64,000 bases of DNA from Paenisporosarcina quisquiliarum. Lineage in GTDB: Bacteria > Bacillota > Bacilli > Bacillales_A > Planococcaceae. Positions 57,534 through 64,000 of the stretch are shown here, one piece after another. Made by a program: the position numbers and the translations under genes. How positions within the stretch are numbered: position 1 is the stretch's first letter; each line of letters starts with the position of its first letter. The notes below the pieces were generated by a model. The model saw only the letters and a list, made by a program, of their open reading frames with translations. It had not been told where the DNA came from and made no database searches. The DNA lies in NCBI RefSeq assembly GCF_027563315.1, contig NZ_JAMKBJ010000005.1, positions 150,673-214,672 of the forward strand, read 5' to 3'.

Positions 57534-58203
57534 GAGATTCCCTCCACTGTTTAACGATAGATTTGAATAACGCTAGTCCGTCCGTTCCACCAATCAGTTC
57601 GTGCACCGCACGTTCTGGATGTGGCATCATCCCTAAGACATTACCACGTTCGTTGATAATCCCTGCGATATCTTCCACACTGCCGTTAGGATTATCATTC
57701 GTATACGTGAAAACAATTTGATTGTTCGCTTTCAATGACGCAAGTGTTTCTTCATCACATGTATAGTTTCCTTCCCCATGTGCAATCGGAACTTGAATGA
57801 CTTGATCTTTCGCATATTCAGCTGTAAACATGGTGTTGTTATTAACAACGGTTAGTTCCACTGTGCGACACATGAACTTCAAGTTTTTATTGCGAAGTAA
57901 AGCACCTGGAAGCAGGCCAGCTTCGGTTAATATCTGGAATCCATTACAAATACCAAGAACCGGTTTACCAGCATCAGCCGCTTTTTTCACTTCGCTCATA
58001 ACGTTAGAAAATTGAGCAATTGCCCCACAACGCAAGTAATCTCCATAAGAGAATCCACCAGGCAACAGAATGCCATCATAACCACTTAAATCTTTTGTAT
58101 CGTGCCAAACATATTCAGCTTCTTCGCCAAGCTCATCTTTAATCGCATGATACATATCTAAATCACAGTTGGATCCGGGGAATACGAGGACTGCAAACTT
58201 CAT
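57517..58203 (-). CDS. purQ: FGAM synthase, glutamine amidotransferase subunit
   Basis: A 228-residue class I amidotransferase giving ammonia to Pur[19 protein letters not shown] at the start, the nucleophile Cys in [16 protein letters not shown] near residue 86, and His-Glu in [22 protein letters not shown] precedes the ATG; its start overlaps the purS stop by ATGA. Confidence 0.97.
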   Translation of the reverse strand: MKFAVLVFPGSNCDLDMYHAIKDELGEEAEYVWHDTKDLSGYDGILLPGGFSYGDYLRCGAIAQFSNVMSEVKKAADAGKPVLGICNGFQILTEAGLLPGALLRNKNLKFMCRTVELTVVNNNTMFTAEYAKDQVIQVPIAHGEGNYTCDEETLASLKANNQIVFTYTNDNPNGSVEDIAGIINERGNVLGMMPHPERAVHELIGGTDGLALFKSIVKQWRESHVSHA

Positions 58204-58454
58204 TTGCTGACAGCCTCCTCGACATCGTACCGATAATCTTCAATCACTGTATTCGTTAATAGTTTTTCACACATCTCTTTAACTACCACGTCTAGTTCTC
58301 TTTCAGAATCATCCACTTGAACTTCTAAGTACTTGCCAATGCGAACATCCGCTACTTCGTTATAGCCCATGGTATGAAGAGCGCCCATTACTGCTGAACC
58401 TTGTGGGTCTAGTACACTTTCACGTAACGTTACATAGATTTTTACTTTTTTCAT
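58200..58454 (-). CDS. purS: FGAM synthase subunit PurS
   Basis: An 84-residue bridging subunit between PurL and Pur[21 protein letters not shown] and [20 protein letters not shown] are typical. The ATG at 58454 has AGGAGG 8 nt upstream. It overlaps the purC stop by ATGA. Confidence 0.96.
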   Translation of the reverse strand: MKKVKIYVTLRESVLDPQGSAVMGALHTMGYNEVADVRIGKYLEVQVDDSERELDVVVKEMCEKLLTNTVIEDYRYDVEEAVSK

Positions 58455-59167
58455 TGTGTGATTCCTCCTAGGCGGGATAGTATGATTTCGTATGCATCTG
58501 TTAATTGTCCTAAATCTCTGCGGAACACGTCTTTGTCCAGCTTTTGTTTTGTTTTTTCGTCCCATAAGCGGCACGTATCAGGTGAAATTTCATCTGCAAG
58601 CAACACATTTCCTTTATTGTCACGACCAAACTCCAATTTGAAATCTACTAAAATAACACCGATTTCTTTGAAGAATTGAGACAGAACCTCATTAACTTGT
58701 AAACCCTTTTCATAAAGAGCTAGAACTTCTTCTTGTGAAGCAATGTTCAAAATCTCAATATGTTCTTCTGTAATAAGTGGATCGCCAAGTTCGTCGTCTT
58801 TAAAGTAGAACTCGACGATTGGACGCGCGAGTTCTACTCCTTCTTCTAGTCCGAGGCGCTTAGCTAGACTGCCCGCTGCGACCTGACGAACGACGACTTC
58901 AATCGGAATGATGTCAACTTTTTTCACTAATTGCTCATGATCGGATAATTGCTCAACGAAATGAGAATCAATGCCTGCAGCTTTTAATTTTTCAAACAGT
59001 AAAGAGGTGATTCGGTTATTCAACGTACCTTTACCTGCAATTTCGGCTTTCTTTTCTCCGTTAAATGCAGTTGCACTATCTTTGTATTCCACAAAAAGAA
59101 TATCTTCTTTGTCTGTTGTATATAATCGTTTCGCCTTACCTTCATACAAAAGCTGACCTTTTTCCAC
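58451..59167 (-). CDS. purC: SAICAR synthetase
   Basis: A 238-residue ligase joining CAIR and aspartate. QLLYEGKAKRLYTTDKEDIL at the start, FVEYKDSATAFNGEKKAEIA, VVRQVAAGSLAKRLG, FKLEFGRDNKGNVLLADEIS with SPDTCRLWD. The start is GTG with GGGGGA upstream. Confidence 0.97.
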   Translation of the reverse strand: MEKGQLLYEGKAKRLYTTDKEDILFVEYKDSATAFNGEKKAEIAGKGTLNNRITSLLFEKLKAAGIDSHFVEQLSDHEQLVKKVDIIPIEVVVRQVAAGSLAKRLGLEEGVELARPIVEFYFKDDELGDPLITEEHIEILNIASQEEVLALYEKGLQVNEVLSQFFKEIGVILVDFKLEFGRDNKGNVLLADEISPDTCRLWDEKTKQKLDKDVFRRDLGQLTDAYEIILSRLGGITQ

Positions 59168-59181
59168 GTGAATTCCCCCGA

Positions 59182-60477
59182 TTAGTTTAGTCCGAGACGC
59201 TCGAAAATCATGTCGACATGTTGGATATGGTAGTTATAGTCAAAGCAATCATCCAATTCTTCTTTGGACAGTTGTGAAGTAATCGTTTCGTTCTGTTCAA
59301 CAACCCCACGGAAAGCAATTTGGTTTTCCCATGCTTCCATCGCACAAGGTTGCACTGTATCGTACGCTTCTTCACGAGCCATTCCTTTGTCGATTAACGC
59401 AAGAAGGACACGTTGAGAATAAATCAATCCAAGTGTACTATCCATATTGCGTTTCATATTCTCTGGGAATACCGTTAAGTTTTTCACGATGTTACCGAAA
59501 CGGTTCAGCATGTAATTTAAAGCAATCGTTGCATCCGGTAAAATGACGCGTTCAGCTGAAGAATGTGAAATATCGCGTTCATGCCATAAAGAAACATTTT
59601 CATAAGCAGTTAACATATATCCGCGAATCAGACGTGCCAGTCCCGTCATGTTTTCAGAACCGATCGGGTTACGTTTATGTGGCATAGCTGAAGATCCTTT
59701 TTGACCTTTTGCAAATGATTCTTCCACTTCACGAGTTTCTGATTTTTGCAGTCCACGAATTTCGGTTGCAAACTTCTCTACAGACGTCGCAATCAAAGCA
59801 ATGGTGCTCATGTATTGCGCATGGCGGTCACGTTGCAATGTTTGCGTTGAAATCGGTGATGCCGTAATGCCTAGATTTTCACATACATATTTCTCTACAA
59901 AAGGATCGATGTTTGCATAAGTACCAACTGCACCAGACATTTTGCCTGTTTCAATTGATTTCGCAGCCGCTTCAAAACGCTCAACGTTACGTTTCATTTC
60001 TTCATGCCATAATGCCAATTTCAAGCCGAAAGTCGTTGGCTCAGCGTGCACGCCATGCGTACGTCCCATCATGACTGTGAATTTATGTTCTTTTGCTTTA
60101 TTCGCCAAGATCTCAACGAAATTGTTCAAGTCTTTACGAAGGATTTCATTCGCTTGCTTGATGATGTAAGAGAGCGCTGTGTCCACAACGTCTGTTGATG
60201 TAAGGCCGTAATGAACCCATTTACGCTCATCCCCTAATGTTTCGGAAACCGCACGTGTGAAAGCTACGACATCGTGACGTGTTTCTTCTTCAATTTCAAG
60301 GATACGGTTGATATCAAATGAAGCATTTGCACGAATTTTTGCTACATCTTCTTTCGGAATATCGCCAAGTTCAGCCCATGCTTCACATGCTAAAATCTCA
60401 ACTTCCAACCATGCTTGGTATTTATTTTGTTCTGTCCAAATTGCTCCCATTTCAGGGCGAGTATAACGTTCAATCAT
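59182..60477 (-). CDS. purB: Adenylosuccinate lyase
   Basis: A 431-residue fumarase-superfamily lyase working twice in purine synthesis. The signature [19 protein letters not shown] is present; [20 protein letters not shown] holds the catalytic His; [17 protein letters not shown] is conserved. GGAGAA precedes the ATG by 5 nt. Between purK and purC. Confidence 0.97.
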   Translation of the reverse strand: MIERYTRPEMGAIWTEQNKYQAWLEVEILACEAWAELGDIPKEDVAKIRANASFDINRILEIEEETRHDVVAFTRAVSETLGDERKWVHYGLTSTDVVDTALSYIIKQANEILRKDLNNFVEILANKAKEHKFTVMMGRTHGVHAEPTTFGLKLALWHEEMKRNVERFEAAAKSIETGKMSGAVGTYANIDPFVEKYVCENLGITASPISTQTLQRDRHAQYMSTIALIATSVEKFATEIRGLQKSETREVEESFAKGQKGSSAMPHKRNPIGSENMTGLARLIRGYMLTAYENVSLWHERDISHSSAERVILPDATIALNYMLNRFGNIVKNLTVFPENMKRNMDSTLGLIYSQRVLLALIDKGMAREEAYDTVQPCAMEAWENQIAFRGVVEQNETITSQLSKEELDDCFDYNYHIQHVDMIFERLGLN

Positions 60478-60489
60478 AAAGTTCTCCTT

Positions 60490-61614
60490 CTATTCCGACC
60501 AAATGCCGGAATGCTCGATTTCTTGTAGTGTTTGATTTAAGTCGTTTGTCAAAATGGTCACATGCCCCATTTTACGTTTTGTTTTTGCTTCTTCTTTGCC
60601 GTATAGATGAATGGACCAGTCTGGGTATTTGGAAATCGCGTTTGATAAGGGAACGACGTGTTCTCCAAGCACATTGACCATGACCGTCGGTTGATGTAGC
60701 ACCGGCTTACGTAAAGGCCACCCGCAAATGGCACGCACATGCTGATGGAACTGCGAAATCGTACTGCCTTCTATTGAATAGTGTCCTGAGTTATGAGGAC
60801 GTGGTGCCAACTCATTAATCACAATCGAGTCATCTTTCAGCACAAACATTTCAACTGCCAATGTACCGATTAACTGTAGATGATCCGCAATTTGTTCTGC
60901 CGCTTCTGTAGCTTGTGTCAGAATCGCTTCAGATACACGAGCTGGGACAATCGTTTCGTGTAAAATATGATCTTTATGAATATTTTCACCGACAGGCAAA
61001 CAATAGGTTTCCCCGTTGCCATTACGCTGTACGATAACTGAAATTTCTTTAACGAATGGCACGTACGCTTCTGCAACACATGCTCCATAATCGAATAATG
61101 GTGCAGCTAGCATTAAATCTGCGTGTGACTCAAGCTTCACTTGACCTTTGCCATCATAACCGCCGTAAGCCGTTTTAACGATACAAGGGAAACCGACTTC
61201 AGCTATACACGCTTTCAATTCTACAATACTTGTCGCAACAATATAGTTTGCAACCGGTACACCCGCCTGGCGAATCTCCGCTTTTTCGGTAATCCGATTT
61301 TGTGTAATGCGGACAAGTTCTGCCCCTTGAGGAAGATAAGCGTATTCTGCTAATCTCTTAAGTCCTTCATAATCAATATTTTCAAATTCGTACGTAATGA
61401 CATCACTTACATCTGCAAGTTCTTCCAGTGCGGATTGATCGTTATATGGTGCAACGATTTGGATGTCTGCGATTTGACCACAAGGCGATTCCATCGCTGG
61501 GTCGAGTACGGCAATTTTAAATCCGGCTTCTTTGGCTGCCAAAGCCATCATGCGTCCTAATTGACCCCCACCAATAATTCCAATCGTTTGCCCCGGAGAA
61601 ATGGTTTTCATCAT
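60490..61614 (-). CDS. purK: N5-CAIR synthetase (ATPase subunit)
   Basis: A 374-residue ATP-grasp enzyme making N5-CAIR from AIR and bicarbonate. [20 protein letters not shown] at the start, [40 protein letters not shown]. The first ATG of an ATGATG pair overlaps the purE stop. GGTGA upstream serves as ribosome site. Confidence 0.97.
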   Translation of the reverse strand: MMKTISPGQTIGIIGGGQLGRMMALAAKEAGFKIAVLDPAMESPCGQIADIQIVAPYNDQSALEELADVSDVITYEFENIDYEGLKRLAEYAYLPQGAELVRITQNRITEKAEIRQAGVPVANYIVATSIVELKACIAEVGFPCIVKTAYGGYDGKGQVKLESHADLMLAAPLFDYGACVAEAYVPFVKEISVIVQRNGNGETYCLPVGENIHKDHILHETIVPARVSEAILTQATEAAEQIADHLQLIGTLAVEMFVLKDDSIVINELAPRPHNSGHYSIEGSTISQFHQHVRAICGWPLRKPVLHQPTVMVNVLGEHVVPLSNAISKYPDWSIHLYGKEEAKTKRKMGHVTILTNDLNQTLQEIEHSGIWSE

Positions 61615-62099
61615 ATGAGGTCACCGTTGCTTTCAAATACTTTTTCCTTCGTTGCTTCACGTCTCAAGTCGAGATTATGTGCCAGCGTTTGATCGGTCAT
61701 TGCCAGCATTTGTGCTGCTAACAACCCTGCGTTCGTTGCACCTGCTTTGCCGATTGCTACGGTTGCAACAGGAACACCGCCTGGCATTTGTACAATCGAT
61801 AATAATGAATCAAGGCCATTCAATGCTTTGGATTGAATTGGAACACCGATAACCGGTAACGTCGTTTTCGACGCAACCATACCTGGTAAATGCGCTGCTC
61901 CACCAGCACCAGCAATAATCACCTGAATGCCTCTTGTTCTTGCTGAGGCAGAATACTCAAACATTAAGTCTGGCGTCCTGTGAGCTGATACTACTTTTTT
62001 TTCATAAGGGACTTGCAGTTCATCTAATATGTCACATGTATGTTTCATTGTTTCCCAATCACTTGAGCTTCCCATGATCACGCCGATTTTTGCATTCAT
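61611..62099 (-). CDS. purE: N5-CAIR mutase
   Basis: A 162-residue enzyme. [51 protein letters not shown] and [20 protein letters not shown] are the whole conserved set of PurE. AGGAG lies 9 nt before the ATG. First gene of the pur operon, after the riboswitch leader. Confidence 0.97.
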   Translation of the reverse strand: MNAKIGVIMGSSSDWETMKHTCDILDELQVPYEKKVVSAHRTPDLMFEYSASARTRGIQVIIAGAGGAAHLPGMVASKTTLPVIGVPIQSKALNGLDSLLSIVQMPGGVPVATVAIGKAGATNAGLLAAQMLAMTDQTLAHNLDLRREATKEKVFESNGDLI

Positions 62100-62187
62100 C
62101 TGAAATCGCTCCTTTATTGAAAAGCTTAAAGCGCTGTTTCATTTCGTGTGCGCTCCAACCTAACATAAAAATCTTTTTGTTGATAAA

Positions 62188-62250
62188 AGTAAAAAGTCCT
62201 CAAATAAACTGCTCATTATGCATGAAAAGCAGTTTACTTGAGGACTTTAT
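62188..62250 (-). terminator. Leader terminator of the pur operon
   Basis: On the minus strand AAAGTCCTCAAGTAAACTGC pairs with GCAGTTTATTTGAGGACTTT (one mismatch-type G-T), then TTTTTAC. It lies between the aptamer and purE and is the likely off-state of the purine riboswitch. Confidence 0.85.
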
Positions 62251-62326
62251 AGAAATTGGGTCATGAATAGCTGACATATACATATGCAGACTCACTTCCT
62301 TCATTCATACATCCAAAAGTTGCTTT

Positions 62327-62396
62327 CCCGCATAGTCCGGTCATTTACGGTGACCTGGTAGAGACGCTAAAGCCAATTCTTTAGCATATATGGGGA
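62327..62396 (-). ncRNA. Purine riboswitch, guanine type
   Basis: The minus strand reads CCCCATATATGC, P2 GCTAAAG/CTTTAGC, J2-3 GTCTCTACC, P3 GGTCACCGTAAATGACC, and J3-1 GGACTATG, then CGGG closing P1. Loop and junction words are those of the purine riboswitch. A C (not U) in GGACTATG marks the guanine/hypoxanthine class. Guanine binding would favour the downstream terminator and shut off pur. Confidence 0.93.
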
Positions 62397-62418
62397 GTAT
62401 CGTTGTTCCTATATTCAC

Positions 62419-62447
62419 ATTTTATCAAGAGGCGGAGCTTGCGTCAA
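62419..62447 (-). promoter_or_regulatory. Sigma-A promoter of the pur operon
   Basis: TTGACG (62447-62442), a 17-nt spacer, and TAAAAT (62424-62419) on the minus strand, about 20 nt before the aptamer. Confidence 0.85.
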
Positions 62448-62452
62448 CGCTT

Positions 62453-62496
62453 AAATGCGAACGATAAATTTTCAGAAAACAATATCGTTCGGTTTT
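62453..62496. promoter_or_regulatory. Pair of PurR boxes in inverted order
   Basis: AAATGCGAACGATA (62453-62466) and its inverted partner ATCGTTCGGTTTTT (62483-62496, reading AAAAACCGAACGAT on the minus strand) are separated by 16 bp, as required by the dimeric repressor PurR of Bacillus. They lie just upstream of the -35 hexamer. Confidence 0.85.
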
Positions 62497-62511
62497 TAGC
62501 CTATTTTATGG

Positions 62512-62700
62512 TTATTCAGAGATGTAAGTACCTTTAAATTGAATGATTTGGCGAATAGGAACGATTTCTCCATTCACTTCCTGGAACATAGGCTCTTCTC
62601 TTCGGCCGGTTGGCATATAGCCTTCCGTCTGCATCCGTTTCAGACAATCATCAATCGTTTCATTCTCTGCCACTTCAAACCAAACCGTCTTTTTCTTCAT
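62512..62700 (-). CDS. yebG: NETI motif-containing protein YebG
   Basis: A 62-residue protein with [20 protein letters not shown], the NETI motif. Function unknown. Its start overlaps the yebE stop by ATGA, and the PurR/pur promoter region follows at once. The same yebE-yebG-purE order is found in B. subtilis. Confidence 0.92.
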   Translation of the reverse strand: MKKKTVWFEVAENETIDDCLKRMQTEGYMPTGRREEPMFQEVNGEIVPIRQIIQFKGTYISE

Positions 62701-63239
62701 TTAAATAGCTTTCCTTTCCTAACAGTCTTCACCCAGAATCCGCCATGAATTGTTTTCGGCTCATACGCAATAATGAAGGCTTTTGGATCAAGCTCTTTAA
62801 TCGTTGCATACAGTTTCAATTCATATTTTCGTGGAGTTAGAATCTGCATGGCTTTACGGTTTCCTTCAAGACCATTCGCTTCCCAATCCGTAACACCATA
62901 CCCTTTATCACGCAAAAGTCGGGGTAATACGCGATTCTCTTCCGTCGTAATCACATTTACCGTAATGTAACCAAGGGCCATCTTCTCTTCAATTTTCGTA
63001 CCAACGATGACGCCTGTTCCATAACCAACTGCATACGCTACAAGGTTTTGGATTTCATTCAAGTTGTCTAATACCAGACCAAGTCCGACAACATAAATGA
63101 CCACTTCAATTGTGCTGATAAACGCGGCGAAATAGCGATAGCCTTTCAGCGTCATAATCATGCGCACTGTAAAAAACGACACATAGACAATATTTATACT
63201 AAATATAATTAAGACCATCATTAGGGCTTCAGTACTCAT
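62697..63239 (-). CDS. yebE: UPF0316/DUF2179 membrane protein YebE
   Basis: A 180-residue protein with three N-terminal helices ([60 protein letters not shown]) and a C-terminal DUF2179 domain ([20 protein letters not shown] onward). Related DUF2179 proteins may bind nucleotides; its role is unknown. GGGAAG precedes the ATG. Coupled with yebG. Confidence 0.92.
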   Translation of the reverse strand: MSTEALMMVLIIFSINIVYVSFFTVRMIMTLKGYRYFAAFISTIEVVIYVVGLGLVLDNLNEIQNLVAYAVGYGTGVIVGTKIEEKMALGYITVNVITTEENRVLPRLLRDKGYGVTDWEANGLEGNRKAMQILTPRKYELKLYATIKELDPKAFIIAYEPKTIHGGFWVKTVRKGKLFK

Positions 63240-63530
63240 TTTAGACTTCCCTTCTAAGAAAAACTTTAAGCCCCTATCTTATTGGAGAAACCTACATAAT
63301 ACAAGGGATTTGCTGTATTTCCGTAAATTGTAAAGTTAATTATGTATTACGTAGTTTGTCTCACCATCAAGGTTACTATGTAGTGGGAGGTTTGATATTA
63401 GGGAGGAATTTATTAAATAGATTTAGAAAGTACTTAGTCAAACTGGTGAATAGATTATATTGTGTTGTCTTATAAGGCAAGTTAAGTTGGCGCATGAAAC
63501 AAGGTTTTGATTGTGAAAGTTGCTTTCTTA
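63240..63530. other. Gene-free stretch before array F
   Basis: I see no open frame with a ribosome site and no stable hairpin here. A TATTAT about 55 nt upstream of yebE could be its -10. The rest is AT-rich and featureless. Including array F and the 5S terminator, the non-coding span runs from 63240 to 63873. Confidence 0.6.
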
Positions 63531-63630
63531 TTTTTATCGCTCATATGACGGTTTTTATCGCTCATACAGGAGATTTGTCGCTCACTCGGAGGATTTATCG
63601 CTCATATAAGCCACTTTATCGCTCAAATCC
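63531..63630 (+). repeat. Intergenic array F (core TTATCGCTCATA), period 20-21 bp
   Basis: Copies of TTATCGCTCA start at 63534, 63555, 63575 (TTGTCG), 63595 and 63616. The period is 21, 20, 20 and 21 bp. The bases in between vary. It lies between the yebE promoter region and the end of the 5S rRNA gene. Confidence 0.88.
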
Positions 63631-63833
63631 GTCTCACTCGTAAGTTCACTTGCTGAATCAACTGACGTCCAATTGATCGAATTGCTCTAAAGAATCCCTC
63701 TCCAACAGAAAAGAGCCATGCAACGTCAGTGGAATGGCTCCCATTTGGGCTTCGGGTTCAAAACATCGCTAGCATAAGACTCTTAATGGTTTTTTTCCGC
63801 TACGCTCCTGTTCAAACCCTTAAAAAAGAACAC

Positions 63834-63868
63834 AAAAAAACCGATACCCCGAAAGGTACCGGTTTTTT
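63834..63868 (-). terminator. Terminator of the rRNA operon
   Basis: On the minus strand AAAAAACCGGTACC-tttcgg-GGTATCGGTTTTTTTG, 6 nt after the 5S gene. Confidence 0.9.
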
Positions 63869-63873
63869 ACTTT

Positions 63874-63990
<117 letters not shown>

Positions 63991-64000
63991 TTTTTTGAGT

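Noticed and set aside
63661..63740. Inverted repeats ACTGACGT / ACGTCAGT and GAGCCAT / ATGGCTC
   Set aside because: Short arms at long distance, no T-run, and interleaved pairing; could be chance, so not called as terminator or att site.

Overview
The window looks like chromosomal DNA of a low-to-moderate-GC, endospore-former-type Bacillota. It is probably a Bacillales member of the Planococcaceae/Caryophanaceae kind (Sporosarcina-like), but the genus is an inference from gene content and not a computed placement. Strong AGGAGG-type ribosome binding sites, TTG and GTG starts, Rho-independent terminators, a BceRS-AB-type module, a CydS-type subunit, a Spo0M-like protein and a B. subtilis-like gene order all fit. 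Most genes, including the 5S rRNA and all essential blocks, are on the minus strand.

Read on the minus strand from the right end, the backbone follows the B. subtilis order 5S rRNA / yebE-yebG / purEKBCSQLFMNHD / yerA-yerB-yerC / pcrB-pcrA-ligA-camS / gatCAB / dagK / rlmCD. Blocks of other genes are inserted into it. The first (43.4-49.3 kb) is an AT-rich run of small membrane proteins, lipoproteins, a putative HExxH metalloprotease and one interrupted gene. The second (23-27 kb) holds a Ktr-type potassium transporter, a Cys-rich secreted protein and a thioredoxin-like protein. The third (9-22 kb) holds oxidoreductase, metallo-beta-lactamase-fold, SRPBCC, VOC, DinB, NUDIX and STAS genes plus cydABS. 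The left end is the 3' part of a peptide-antibiotic sensing and detoxification module (bceS fragment, bceA, bceB).

Regulation visible in the sequence: a BceR-type inverted repeat before bceA; a yybP-ykoY manganese riboswitch with two tandem terminators before a short Spo0M-like gene and a TerC/YkoY gene; a guanine-type purine riboswitch, a sigma-A promoter and a pair of PurR boxes before purE; and a Rex-like operator before the cyd genes. Three tiny membrane-protein genes were found by eye (10752-10874, 18777-18887 and 21292-21387).

The most unusual signal is a set of six intergenic arrays (about 9.7, 22.0, 27.0, 36.8, 40.7 and 63.6 kb). Each is made of 3-6 copies of a short core word repeated at 21 bp (20-21 bp in the last array). 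The core word is different in most arrays but identical in kind in two arrays 31 kb apart. All six have the T-rich edge of the unit on the plus strand, opposite to the rRNA and the essential genes, and four end just before a terminator hairpin. I know of no described function for them.
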